Source: Pirellulaceae bacterium (lineage in GTDB: Bacteria; Planctomycetota; Planctomycetia; Pirellulales; Pirellulaceae). Taken from it: 50,050 nt of DNA. The notes beneath the pieces are model-generated. The model was not told the origin of the DNA and did not search any database. It was given only the letters and a program-made list of their open reading frames with translations. The stretch is from NCBI GenBank assembly GCA_024102795.1, contig JAGFJK010000154.1:1-50050 (forward strand), given 5' to 3'. Shown one piece after another: positions 26,831-35,566 of the stretch. A program made the position numbers and the translations under genes. Within the stretch, counting starts at the first letter, position 1, and each line of letters begins with the position of its first letter.

Positions 26831-27895
26831 TCACTCTGTATTCTCGGAGGAAGACGGCAGCGACCTTTCGCTCTCCAGGTCCGCGTCCGTGAAACCCACA
26901 CCGTCGTCACCATCGGTCCGACTGGCACGATCCGCATCGGCCGGAAGTTCGGTACTCGAAGGCGTCGCGGGCGAGGCGACATCCGGTCCCTGCACCTCGC
27001 GCGGAGCACCACCCTCGCGGTCCCAGAGGAACCGGCTGATGCCGTGCGGCGTGAGGACCGTCATTTCATGCACCACGTCGGCGGCCGGAGCGACCGCGGG
27101 CGCGTTGAGGAATCGCAGGAAGTCCTCTTCGGGGCGAGAGGCGGCTTGCCGGCGACCGCGCTCATCGGCCAGCTCCGCCGGCCGGCCCAGGATCGACTCC
27201 ACCGTGGCTTCGTTGGCCGCGATCGTTTCGTCCGGTTCGTTGGGGCGACGCAGCGACAATCGCAGCGTCCCCAGTTCCAGGGCCAGCATCAGCGGCTCCA
27301 CCTGGTCCCGCTTGACCAGCAGCGACACCGTCTTGGCGGACTGCACCGGGTTGCCGTTGTTGTCCAGCTCCCGCTCGGTCCGGCTGTCCACGGCGAACAC
27401 GCGCACGTCCCGCAGGATCGTCCGCGTGACGGTCCGCGGCACCTCGTTGCCTTGCTTCAGGTAGGCCACGATGTCCACCCGGTCGCCCGGCAAGACCAGG
27501 CCGGAGACGGACGAGTCCATGCTGACGCGGACCGAGGCGACGCGATAGCCTTCGGGGATCGTGATCGACGGCGAACCCAGGTCGCCCTCCAGCAGCTTGG
27601 CCGCCAGAATCACCTCGCCGGCGTACATCCGGGTGCGAGGATAACGGTCCTTGAGCTGTTCCAGCGAGCCGATGGCGTGCAGCGGAATGCGGTCCGAGGG
27701 CCATTGTTCCAGCCGCACGTTCTCGGCGTGAAACCGCTCGCCAATGTCAATGTCGGTGGCCGCCACCAGCACCGGTGCCGTGGCCACCTCGGGTGAGTCG
27801 TCCTTGCCGCGGTCCATCACCTGGCTGATGCCGATGGAGGCGATCAGGCCGCACCCCAGGGCAATCACGATCAGGACCATCGATTTGGCACGCAT
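26831..27895 (-). CDS. cpaB: Flp pilus assembly protein CpaB (RcpC)
   Basis: 354 residues. One N-terminal membrane helix (MVLIVIALGCGLIASIGI), a SAF domain (~40-105: VLVAATDIDIGERFHAENV to MYAGEVILAAKLLEG), then the RcpC/CpaB C-domain (YRVASVRVSMDSSVSGLVLPGDRVDIV). The last ~100 residues are an acidic, low-complexity tail. The ATG at 27895 has a GGGGAG site seven bases upstream. Periplasmic partner of the secretin. Confidence 0.9.
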   Translation of the reverse strand: MRAKSMVLIVIALGCGLIASIGISQVMDRGKDDSPEVATAPVLVAATDIDIGERFHAENVRLEQWPSDRIPLHAIGSLEQLKDRYPRTRMYAGEVILAAKLLEGDLGSPSITIPEGYRVASVRVSMDSSVSGLVLPGDRVDIVAYLKQGNEVPRTVTRTILRDVRVFAVDSRTERELDNNGNPVQSAKTVSLLVKRDQVEPLMLALELGTLRLSLRRPNEPDETIAANEATVESILGRPAELADERGRRQAASRPEEDFLRFLNAPAVAPAADVVHEMTVLTPHGISRFLWDREGGAPREVQGPDVASPATPSSTELPADADRASRTDGDDGVGFTDADLESERSLPSSSENTE

Positions 27896-27934
27896 GATTC
27901 ACTCCCCTCGCTAGGGTTCGTCTCCGAACGGCGA

Positions 27935-28456
27935 CTACTCCAGCGTCTCGCGACGCATGACCGTCTGGGCCTGCAGACTGGTGTTGGCCAGGAACAGCGG
28001 TGACGGCAGCCAACTGACTTGACTGAAAGAAATATCGACTGCCACCGTCACCGGATCGCCGAAAGCTGCATCGCTGAGTGGATCCGGTGTGATCGTTACA
28101 GTCGCACCCTGGACCGAGGCGTTGGCCAGGTACGTGTTGACCTGCGCGGTGACGTCGCCCGCCGTGGCTCCATCCAGCACCGCTTGCCGAGCCCCTTCGC
28201 GGGAGGCGTTGGTAATGATCTGCTGGACCATGATCATCCGCCCGTATTCGATCATGCCCAGGACCAGCAGCACGAAGACGGGAGCGACCAGGGCAAACTC
28301 CACGACCGACGCGCCCCTTCGGCGCAACCCGCGCAAGCGGCCGAACCGGAACAACCGGTTCGACCGGCCTGGCGAGTGCGACTGGCGCATTCGGTGCGAC
28401 TCGTACCGTCCCGCGCAGGTTCGCGGGCGACTGGGGTGAGCGTCGGAACCGTTCAT
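27935..28456 (-). CDS. tadE: TadE-like minor pilin
   Basis: 173 residues. The ATG at 28456 overlaps the cpaA stop (ATGA), which fixes the start. A basic leader is followed by RRRGASVVEFALVAPVFVLLVLGMIEYGRM, the TadE membrane/prepilin-like segment with the conserved Glu, then ASREGARQAVL and a small beta-rich periplasmic domain. TadE proteins are pseudopilins that assist Flp assembly. Located between cpaA and cpaB. Confidence 0.88.
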   Translation of the reverse strand: MNGSDAHPSRPRTCAGRYESHRMRQSHSPGRSNRLFRFGRLRGLRRRGASVVEFALVAPVFVLLVLGMIEYGRMIMVQQIITNASREGARQAVLDGATAGDVTAQVNTYLANASVQGATVTITPDPLSDAAFGDPVTVAVDISFSQVSWLPSPLFLANTSLQAQTVMRRETLE

Positions 28457-29019
28457 ACCAGCATCCCCGCGAAGGCGAAGTAGGCGATGGTCCCGATGGC
28501 GATCGGGATGCCGTAGGGCAGCAGCAGCATCGACGGCTTCCGCTCGGCCGCGATCGCCGAAAGCTGCTGCGGGTCCCGGATCGTCAGGATCTCGTTCAGG
28601 ATGGCCCGCATCTGGAACCAGTGATGCCACCACGCTCGCCGGTACACCACCATCAGCACGGCCAGGATGGCGCCGACCACGGCCGAGATGCCGAAGGCGT
28701 ACAGTGTGTCCGTCATGTACACCCAGGCTCCCACGCCCGCCAGCAGTTTGACGTCGCCCGCCCCCATGCCGCCGATGGCATAGGCCGGCAGCAGCAGGGC
28801 CAATCCAACCGCCGTCCCCAGCAGACTCCAGCCCAGGCCTTCCCAGCCGAAGGCCAGGGTGCTGTAGAGCCAGCCGCTGGCAATCAGGGGATACGTCAGC
28901 CAGTTGGGCACTTTCAGGGCCCAGCCGTCGATCACCGCGGCCACGACCAAGGCGATGGTCACCAGCCAGACGGGCCAGTGAGCGGCCAGTTGGCCGGCAA
29001 TTCCGTGCAGCATTTCCAT
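28453..29019 (-). CDS. cpaA: Prepilin peptidase CpaA/TadV (A24 family)
   Basis: 188 residues from the ATG at 29019 (MEMLHGIAG); an in-frame start at 29058 is possible. Polytopic membrane protein with the two catalytic aspartates of A24 peptidases: AAVIDGWALKVPN in the first loop and GGMGAGDVKLL later. It cuts the leader of Flp and TadE prepilins at the membrane. The C-terminal part has an extra soluble insertion (MRAILNEILTIRDPQQL) before the last helix. Translationally coupled to tadE. Confidence 0.9.
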   Translation of the reverse strand: MEMLHGIAGQLAAHWPVWLVTIALVVAAVIDGWALKVPNWLTYPLIASGWLYSTLAFGWEGLGWSLLGTAVGLALLLPAYAIGGMGAGDVKLLAGVGAWVYMTDTLYAFGISAVVGAILAVLMVVYRRAWWHHWFQMRAILNEILTIRDPQQLSAIAAERKPSMLLLPYGIPIAIGTIAYFAFAGMLV

Positions 29020-29086
29020 GTTCTTCTCCGATCCCGGTGTGCCATCCGCTCGGCCCAAGTCGCCCGACTCGGCCGCGGAAACGCTT

Positions 29087-29197
29087 CTAATGCCTGGCCG
29101 TCAGCAGCCAACTGCAGACCGCGGCCAACATCGTCAAACCGTAACAGACCCATTCCACGGCATGCGCGGCCCAGGGGCCGCCGGCGAATGATTGCAT
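29087..29197 (-). CDS. Small membrane peptide (36 aa) in the Tad operon
   Basis: An ATG at 29197 is preceded by AGGAGG at eight bases, among the best ribosome sites in the locus. The 36-codon frame starts MQSFAGGPWAAHAVEW, continues with a hydrophobic stretch of about 18 residues (VCYGLTMLAAVCSWLL) and ends TARH. It is placed between flp and cpaA on the same strand. The function is unknown; a one-helix accessory of pilin export, or a tiny pilin-like subunit without an Flp cleavage motif, are possibilities. It is short enough to be missed by length cut-offs. Confidence 0.6.
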   Translation of the reverse strand: MQSFAGGPWAAHAVEWVCYGLTMLAAVCSWLLTARH

Positions 29198-29244
29198 GGC
29201 GATTCCTCCTGCCGCAGCCAGGTCGCTGAGGGCCGAAGACACAA

Positions 29245-29272
29245 CCCTTCGGCACCGCGAGGTGCCGAAGGG
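29245..29272 (-). terminator. Strong hairpin between flp and the downstream tad genes
   Basis: A perfect 12-bp stem (CCCTTCGGCACC / GGTGCCGAAGGG) with a tetraloop (GCGA on the plus strand, TCGC on the transcribed strand), starting 35 bp after the flp stop. On the minus strand it is followed by TTGTGTCTT. Likely a leaky terminator or mRNA-stabilising hairpin that keeps pilin mRNA more abundant than assembly mRNA. Confidence 0.65.
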
Positions 29273-29306
29273 CTGTTGGTCATGCCCTCAAGTCCCCGGT
29301 GGGGAA

Positions 29307-29507
29307 CTAGGTGCCCCCGCCGCCGGCGCCGGCAGCGTTCAGTTGGTCGGCCACGTTCTGGAACGTGGAGTTGGCGCTGGTGCCGATCGCCGAAATGGCG
29401 GTCAAGCAGACGATCACGATCAGGGCCAGCATCACGGCGTACTCGACCGCGGTCGGCCCATCTTCCGACACCAGGAACTGCCGCACACTCTTCACAAAGC
29501 TCTTCAT
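29307..29507 (-). CDS. flp: Flp-type major pilin
   Basis: 66 residues from the ATG at 29507, with a GGAGG site upstream; the frame is open further upstream but the Flp leader begins here. Leader MKSFVKSVRQFLVSEDG, then the processing motif G/PTAVEY with Glu at +5 and Tyr at +6, and the hydrophobic segment AVMLALIVIVCLTAISAIG. The tail is Gly-rich (AGAGGGG). The mature pilin is about 49 residues. First gene of the Tad locus. Confidence 0.93.
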   Translation of the reverse strand: MKSFVKSVRQFLVSEDGPTAVEYAVMLALIVIVCLTAISAIGTSANSTFQNVADQLNAAGAGGGGT

Positions 29508-29985
29508 ACCTGCCTCCAGTTGTCGGCGCGCGGCCATCACTCGGCGGCCGCGGCCCTTCAGAAAGGACCCCTCGGAAGCCGCGCCGCCCGCGCCACCCAG
29601 GCGCATCGCAGCCGCGCGAACCCCCACGACGATAGAACGAACGCCTCGCCCTCACCCACAGGCGTCAGGCTGCTCGGCTGGGATCGCCCCGCCAGGGCCG
29701 ACAACTGACACCCCTTCGGCAACCAGGCCACCGCATGGACCCACGTGAGCTCACGCGGCCCTTGGCTTTGCGCGCCCGCGTCCGAAGACCGGCTTGCCTT
29801 TTCGAGGATGTGAGGCTGGTGACTCGACGGGAAACTCTCCCGCCTTGCCCGCCAATTCCAGGCCGGTTCGCCCTCAGCAGACGTTCCGGCCATGGCTTCG
29901 GCACATGAAACCTATGTCACATCCCGAGGCTGTCAAATTGACGGCTTTAGATAAAATGGGATTTTTGTCGAGCGGGGACAAATTT
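29508..29985. other. Long upstream region of the Tad locus
   Basis: Non-coding as far as can be judged. The 690-bp divergent space between flp and the peptidase gene should contain the flp promoter. No convincing sigma70 or sigma54 box was found by eye on the minus strand. Confidence 0.5.
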
Positions 29986-30065
29986 CCTGGCGAGCGGCGT
30001 ACGAAAGTCTTGGCGAGCGGCGGGCGAAGGTCCTGGCGAGCGGCGGGCGTGAGCCCGCTGTTTCT
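29986..30065 (+). repeat. 23-bp tandem repeats ending in a GCGGGC palindrome
   Basis: Three units of about 23 bp (CYTGGCGAGCGGCG + 9), at 29986, 30009 and 30032. The last runs into the hairpin GCGGGC-GTGA-GCCCGC (30043-30058) and TGTTTCT. The hairpin plus tail is the inverse of the copy at 36251-36273 with one difference in 23. Confidence 0.75.
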
Positions 30066-30198
30066 TTCCTCGGTCTCGCGTGATCCGTGGTGGCCCGATT
30101 CCCGGTTCTTCCCGCCCGGATCTGAATTACACTGGAGAGTTCGGCGCGGCGAGCTCGCGTTGAATTGGCTGCCTGGTGCATTGGACGTGGAGACTGCC

Positions 30199-32820
30199 AT
30201 GATCGGCCTTTCGCCGCCCTGGAACCGTTGGGTGCACATCCTGCCGGCCTTGCTGCCCGGCGGGTTCGTCTGGTTCCTTTCCTGCGCGCTTTCAGTTGCC
30301 GCGCATGCCGCGGGCGGCGCACTGCCCGACGACCCCCGAGTTCCCGGATTGAAATCGCCCGCCGAGTTTTTTGGCTTCGAGATCGGCTCGCGGCATCTGC
30401 GGCACGACCAGGTCTGGGGATACTTTCAATATCTGGCCGCCGCCAGCAAACGTGCCAGATGGCTGCCGTACGCCCGGTCCCATGGCGGACGCCCGCTGGG
30501 CGTGCTGGCCATTTCCGCTCCAGCGCATCTCGAGCGGCTGGAGGCGATCCAGCGTTCCCGGCCGGCATTGACCCAGAGGCCGTCCGGCCAGGTACCGGAC
30601 GATGCGTTGCTGGTGGTGTACCTGGGCTACTCGGTGCACGGTGACGAAGCGAGTGCCGTGAACGCCGCGGTCCTGGTGGCCTGGCATCTGGCATCATCCG
30701 AGTCGGATCAGGTGCGTGACTGGCTGCAAGGCGGAGTCTACCTGCTGGACCCGGCGCTGAACCCGGACGGGATCGACCGCTTCGCGAACTGGGCCAACGA
30801 AAACCGGGGGCGGCTGGCTTCCCCGCGGGACATCGACCGCGAACACAGCCAGCCGTGGCCCGGCGGCCGCACGAACTACTACTGGTTCGACCTGAATCGC
30901 GACTGGCTGCCGCTGGCGCATCCGGAAAGCCGCGGGCGGCTGAGTCTGTTCCACCGCTGGAAGCCCAACGTCGTGCTCGACTTTCACGAAATGGGTGGCA
31001 CTTCCACCTACTTCTTCCAGCCTGGCATCCCGGCCCGCACCAACCCGCTGACACCGCCTCGCAACCAGGAGCTGACCAGCCGCCTGGCGGCGGAGCACGC
31101 CCGCGTGATGGATGCGGCCCAGGAACTGTACTTTACCGAGGAGCAGTTCGACGACTTCTACATCGGCAAGGGCAGCACCTATCCAGACCTTCATGGCGCG
31201 GTGGGCGTGCTGTTCGAACAGGGCAGCACGCGAGGTCTGCGGCTCCGGAACGAAGTCACCAACCGCCACTTTCGCGACACGGTCGCCAACCAGGTCCGCT
31301 GTAGTCTGTCGAGCTTGTCGGGAGCCCACGGGCTGCGCGGGGAACTGCTGGAATTCCAGCGGGAGTTTTACCAGCAGGCCCTGCGGACGGGACGAGCCCA
31401 TCCGCGGCGAGCCTACATACTGACCGGTTCCCCCAGCCGCATCGCGGCTGCCCGCGACTTGCTCGCCATGCACGCGGTGCGAAGTTTTCGCCCGGCGGGA
31501 CGGCCACACCTGAACGGCAAGTCGTTCGCGGCCGGGCAGGTGCTGGTGGTGCCCACGGCACAGCCGGAAGTGACCTTCGTGCGTTCGCTGATGGAGCCGT
31601 TACAGCAATTCAGGGAAAACCTGTTCTACGACGTATCGACATGGCACCTGCCCAGCGCGCTGGACCTGGATTGCTGGCCCTACGAGGCCGATCTGCCGGA
31701 GCACTGGCTGCGGGACGAAGCGCCGGCGGCAGGCGAGTTTCAGCCGCTGCCCGGCGCCGCTGGCTACGCCTTTCAGCCGACCGAGCTGGGCGCCCCGCGG
31801 TTGGTCGCCGCCCTGATGCGCCTGGGCGCCGAGATCCGCACCACCACGCGCCCCATGCGATCGGTACGGGGCGGCGCATCCTGGAGCGAGGGGACGTACC
31901 TGGTGTTGCACCAGCCGAATCGAAACCGCTGGGAACGGATCGGGCAGGCGCTGGTGAAACTCTCGGCGCAGATGGATGTCGCGGTCGAGGTGCTGCCGTC
32001 CAGCCTGACGCTGCAAGGTCCCGATCTGGGCAGCAATACGATCAAGCCGCTGCCGCCGTGCCAGCCGCTGCTGGTGGTTGGTTCCGGCACGGCGACGCAG
32101 GCGGCGGGCGCGGTCTGGCACTTCCTCGACGTCCGCCTGGGGCAGGAAGCCACGCTGGTCGACACCGACCAATTCTCCAAGGCCCGGTTGGGCGACTTCA
32201 CGTGTGTCATCCTGCCTGACGGCAGTTATGGCAGTTGGGGCGATGCGCACGCGGAGATGCTCAAGATCTACGTCCGCGAAGGAGGCACCGTGGTCGCCCT
32301 GCAAGGCGCGATCACCTGGCTGCAGAACAAGGGAGTGATCGCCTCGGCCGCGGTTCAAGAGCCGCCCGCCTCCACCTCATCCGCGCCCGCGACCAGCGAC
32401 GCGGCCGCCATGCCGCCGCCCTTTGGTTCGGCCAGCGACGCCAGCGCCCTGGAAGCTGTCGCCGGAGCGTTCCTGTCGACGACCATCGATCCGACGCATC
32501 CTCTGGCGTTCGGCTTTCCCGACTCCCAGGTCCCGGTCTTCCGGGACTCCACGACTCGCTTTCCGGTCCCCGGAAACCCGTACCAGACGGCCGCTCGCTA
32601 TACGGACGTGATTGCCGGATACGTCAGCCAGCGGAATCGCCGGCGGCTGATTCCTTCCGCCGCCGCCTGGGTCGTCAGCTCGGGCCGGGGCCGAGTGATC
32701 GCGCTGGCCGACAATCCCGTGTTCCGCGGCTACACCCGCGGTTCGGAGCGCTTTCTGACCAATGCCATGTTCCTCGGCCCGATCATGACGGTTCCCGCGC
32801 CACCGCCCGGCGACAACTGA
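30199..32820 (+). CDS. M14-family zinc carboxypeptidase, exported
   Basis: 873 residues from the ATG at 30199, which has a GGAG site and begins a hydrophobic signal segment (LLPGGFVWFLSCALSVAAHA). M14 zinc ligands are visible: His147-x-x-Glu150 (SVHGDEAS) and a later His263 in LDFHEMGGTS; Glu340 in VLFEQGSTRG is in the position of the catalytic glutamate. The catalytic domain covers ~40-380. The rest (~400-873) includes a part resembling a class-I glutamine-amidotransferase-like fold (LPDGSYGSWGDAHAEMLKIYVREGGTVVALQG) and is not catalytic by any visible motif. Probably periplasmic peptide degradation. Confidence 0.85.
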   Translation: MIGLSPPWNRWVHILPALLPGGFVWFLSCALSVAAHAAGGALPDDPRVPGLKSPAEFFGFEIGSRHLRHDQVWGYFQYLAAASKRARWLPYARSHGGRPLGVLAISAPAHLERLEAIQRSRPALTQRPSGQVPDDALLVVYLGYSVHGDEASAVNAAVLVAWHLASSESDQVRDWLQGGVYLLDPALNPDGIDRFANWANENRGRLASPRDIDREHSQPWPGGRTNYYWFDLNRDWLPLAHPESRGRLSLFHRWKPNVVLDFHEMGGTSTYFFQPGIPARTNPLTPPRNQELTSRLAAEHARVMDAAQELYFTEEQFDDFYIGKGSTYPDLHGAVGVLFEQGSTRGLRLRNEVTNRHFRDTVANQVRCSLSSLSGAHGLRGELLEFQREFYQQALRTGRAHPRRAYILTGSPSRIAAARDLLAMHAVRSFRPAGRPHLNGKSFAAGQVLVVPTAQPEVTFVRSLMEPLQQFRENLFYDVSTWHLPSALDLDCWPYEADLPEHWLRDEAPAAGEFQPLPGAAGYAFQPTELGAPRLVAALMRLGAEIRTTTRPMRSVRGGASWSEGTYLVLHQPNRNRWERIGQALVKLSAQMDVAVEVLPSSLTLQGPDLGSNTIKPLPPCQPLLVVGSGTATQAAGAVWHFLDVRLGQEATLVDTDQFSKARLGDFTCVILPDGSYGSWGDAHAEMLKIYVREGGTVVALQGAITWLQNKGVIASAAVQEPPASTSSAPATSDAAAMPPPFGSASDASALEAVAGAFLSTTIDPTHPLAFGFPDSQVPVFRDSTTRFPVPGNPYQTAARYTDVIAGYVSQRNRRRLIPSAAAWVVSSGRGRVIALADNPVFRGYTRGSERFLTNAMFLGPIMTVPAPPPGDN

Positions 32821-32868
32821 CAACTCTTAAGCTCTGGCTGACCAGCGGTTTACGCCTTGCGAACTGGC

Positions 32869-32896
32869 TTGCGGCGGGCGTCGGATGTGATACAAT
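32869..32896 (+). promoter_or_regulatory. Promoter candidate for pyrB
   Basis: TTGCGG (32869-32874), 16-bp spacer, TACAAT (32891-32896), leaving a leader of about 90 nt before the ATG. The -10 is followed by CCGG, as are the -10 boxes at 11512 and 16182. Confidence 0.4.
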
Positions 32897-32990
32897 CCGG
32901 GACGGGTGCGAGCCGACCCCTCCGACCCTGCCAGAGCTTGCGGTGCGCGCGGCCCGCTGATTTCTCTCCCGCCCGTGATGGAGCTCGAAG

Positions 32991-34208
32991 ATGGACTTCT
33001 ACGACTACGAATCGCGGTTGAGTCGCCCGGTGAAGGTGAAGATCCCCGACTTCCAGGCCGGTGAGCGGCTGAATCACGTGATTTTCGCCGACCAGTTCAC
33101 GCGCGGGTTGCTGGACCGCCTGGGGCGGATCGCCGACCAGATCCGGCTGCTGGCCAAGAGCCGCGAAGGCGGCCGGTTTCTGAACGACCTGCTGCGCCAC
33201 AAGCGGGCGATGCTGTACTTCACGCAGCCGTCGACCCGCACCTTCCTGTCGTTCATGGCCGCCTGCCAGATCCTGGGGATGGCCTGCAGCGAGGTGCGGG
33301 ACCCGGCCGTGTCGAGCGAATCGAAGGGCGAGTCGCCGTTCGATTCGATGCGGATGTTCAGCAGCTACTTCGACGTGGTGATCATGCGCAGCAAGACGCC
33401 GCAGTATGCCGAGTGTTGCGCGTACATGATGAACGACCTGCGGGAGACCAGCCGCCGCAACATCCCGGTGATCAACGGCGGCGCGGGCGCGGACGAGCAT
33501 CCCACGCAGGCCCTGCTGGATATCTACACGATCCAGCGCGTGTTCTCGTTCTTTCACAACCGGGATTCGAGCCAGTGGAAGTGGCTGGACGAATTGCGGA
33601 CCCGCTATCCGAACCTGCGCAAGGGGATCGACGGCAAATCGTTCGGCTTCTGCGGCGATATCCGTCGCGGGCGGACGATTCGTTCGCTGGCCAGTCTGCT
33701 GGGCCAGTACGAGGACGTGACGCTGAATTTCATCACGCCGCGGCACCCCAAGCTGGCGATGACGCAGGAATATCGCACTCGGCTGCTGAACCGGGGCGTC
33801 GACGTGCGGGAGTACGGGTCGTTCGAGGACCGGGTGGACGGCGAACCGCTGATCGAAACGCTGGACTGCCTGTATATGACTCGCATCCAGCGGGAGCACA
33901 ACCGGCCGGAGGATGAGGAGGAGTTCCGCGAGATTGACTTCGGCAACTTCAAGCTGACGCCGCAACTGGTCTCGCGGATGAAACCGTACGCGGCGGTCCT
34001 GCATCCGTTTCCGCGGGACGCGGAGTTTGGCGAAATTCCGACCACGATCGACGTCGATCCGCGCTCGCATTACTTCCGCCAGGCCCGCAATGGCATGTGG
34101 ATCCGAGCCGCCCTGCTGGCCTACCTGTTCGACGTCGACTCGACGATCACCGACTTCCACTACGACTACACGCGGGAAACACAGGACTACAACGTCGGCG
34201 CGCTGTGA
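32991..34208 (+). CDS. pyrB: Aspartate carbamoyltransferase, extended form
   Basis: 405 residues against ~310 in typical catalytic subunits. Carbamoyl-phosphate motif Ser-Thr-Arg-Thr at 81-84, SKGES at 111-115 (mobile loop Ser/Lys), HPTQALLDIYT from His170, and a C-terminal VLHPFPRDAEF and QARNGMWIRAALLAYLF. These fit ATCase and not ornithine carbamoyltransferase. The additional length is an N-terminal ~45 residues, an insertion around 184-205 and a C-terminal tail. It makes N-carbamoyl-aspartate in pyrimidine synthesis. No regulatory subunit or pyrC is adjacent. A GGAG site lies before the ATG. Confidence 0.88.
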   Translation: MDFYDYESRLSRPVKVKIPDFQAGERLNHVIFADQFTRGLLDRLGRIADQIRLLAKSREGGRFLNDLLRHKRAMLYFTQPSTRTFLSFMAACQILGMACSEVRDPAVSSESKGESPFDSMRMFSSYFDVVIMRSKTPQYAECCAYMMNDLRETSRRNIPVINGGAGADEHPTQALLDIYTIQRVFSFFHNRDSSQWKWLDELRTRYPNLRKGIDGKSFGFCGDIRRGRTIRSLASLLGQYEDVTLNFITPRHPKLAMTQEYRTRLLNRGVDVREYGSFEDRVDGEPLIETLDCLYMTRIQREHNRPEDEEEFREIDFGNFKLTPQLVSRMKPYAAVLHPFPRDAEFGEIPTTIDVDPRSHYFRQARNGMWIRAALLAYLFDVDSTITDFHYDYTRETQDYNVGAL

Positions 34209-34261
34209 GGCAACGTTAACTGCACGGTTAACTGCACGACCTCGCGGGTGGAAGGTGCCGG

Positions 34262-35092
34262 ATGCCCAGCTCAACACGGAACCGCACGCGCTTCCACGTG
34301 TTGGGCAGCGTGTTGGCCGCGGCGCTGCTGGGCGACCTGTTGATCGGCACCGTGGTCAGCTCCCGCGACGAAGCAGTCGCCGGGCTGGTCCTGGGCCTGA
34401 TGTTCTGTCAGGCCACCCTGCTGGCCGTGTGGACGGCACTGGGACCAGTCCGTTTGTTTGTCCGCGCAGCCACCGGGCTGGTGTTGACCCTTCTGCTGAT
34501 GGCCGCGATCTTCTTCATGGCGAAGCGAAGTACCAACCCGGTCGAGGCGTGGGCAATCAGCGGATCGCTGGGCGCGCAGTGGCTGGCCGTCCAGGTCCCC
34601 TTGTGGCTGCTGCGTTTTCCCTTTGGCTGGTCGATTGTGGACACCCGTCGCTGGGGCCACTTGCCGCAACGCGGCGAGAACCAGTTCGGCATCGCGCAGT
34701 TGATGGCCTGGACATTACTGGTCGCGCTGGCCCTGGGGATCGCTCGCCTGGTGGTGCCCGACGGGTTCAACCTGGGGTCGGCTCGCGCCAATCAGACGGC
34801 GGTGACGATTCTGCTCCTGCTGCTGGCCTTTAATTCCCTGCTGGCGTGGCCGCTGGTCTGGGCCACCCTGGCCGCGCGCGACCTGGTGCTGTGGCTGCTG
34901 CTGGCCGCGATCTGCGGCATCGCCCTGACCTGGGGAGAGAACTGGGCCTTTCAGCGCCTGGGGCCGGGCAGCGACCTGGAACTGTTCCTCTGGCTGAATG
35001 GCTGCCAGGTGGTGCTGGTTGGTAGCGCACTGCTGTTAGTGCGGGCCTGCGGATTCCGCCTTCAGCGCAGCGTTCGGGTAAACGACCTCTGA
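34262..35092 (+). CDS. Multi-pass membrane protein of unknown function
   Basis: 276 residues with about eight hydrophobic helices. In the middle, RFPFGWSIVDTRRWGHLP is followed by QFGIAQLMAWTLLVALALGIAR, a pattern seen repeatedly in planctomycete membrane proteins with no assigned role. No catalytic or transport motif is visible. It lies 53 bp after pyrB on the same strand and may share its transcript. Confidence 0.65.
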   Translation: MPSSTRNRTRFHVLGSVLAAALLGDLLIGTVVSSRDEAVAGLVLGLMFCQATLLAVWTALGPVRLFVRAATGLVLTLLLMAAIFFMAKRSTNPVEAWAISGSLGAQWLAVQVPLWLLRFPFGWSIVDTRRWGHLPQRGENQFGIAQLMAWTLLVALALGIARLVVPDGFNLGSARANQTAVTILLLLLAFNSLLAWPLVWATLAARDLVLWLLLAAICGIALTWGENWAFQRLGPGSDLELFLWLNGCQVVLVGSALLLVRACGFRLQRSVRVNDL

Positions 35093-35157
35093 GGACGATT
35101 TGGCAAGCTGCGATAACTGCGAAAACTGGCGAGTTCTACTCAGAGGTCGTTTCGCCG

Positions 35158-35343
35158 TCAGCGTTCCTCTAGCTCCAGGGCCCGGATCACGGTTTCGGCT
35201 CCGGGCGTGAGGTGCCGCAGCTTGATGGCGATCGCCGCCTTCTCGGAAACGCTGGCCTTGGCCACTCGCCGCTTGAAGTGCGCGATCTTTTCCTTGCGAT
35301 GCCGGCGACGGCGAAGTTCCCGCTTTCTTTCACTGGCGCTCAC
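35158..35343 (-). CDS. Small basic protein (DUF6800-like)
   Basis: 61 residues, very Arg/Lys-rich in the first half (ERKRELRRRRHRKEKIAHFKRR), with a conserved-looking second half (LRHLTPGAE, ending LELEER). GTG start at 35343 with GAGGAGA seven bases upstream. It resembles the small planctomycete family named DUF6800 from memory; a nucleic-acid-binding or ribosome-associated role is plausible but unproven. Confidence 0.6.
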   Translation of the reverse strand: MSASERKRELRRRRHRKEKIAHFKRRVAKASVSEKAAIAIKLRHLTPGAETVIRALELEER

Positions 35344-35566
35344 GCAACGGTCTCCTCATGGCAGGCTGTTGAATTGAAGTCCCCTACCAGGCAGGCCGGA
35401 CCCGGTGGGGTTGGCGGGCCCGGTTGAAGCTGGCAAGCGTATCACGTACGGCGTCGTTCGTCCAGTTGTGCTGATTGACCGCCCTCGCTTCGCAGGGCAA
35501 TAATCGGACCCTATCAGGTGTGCGGTCCCGATCTGGAAGCTCCATCCATCCGCGGAGGTGCCTGGC

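Noticed and set aside
35158-35343. Ribosomal protein bS21
   Set aside because: Small and basic, but lacks the bS21 N-terminal pattern and FKRxxEKxG block; better as a DUF6800-like protein.
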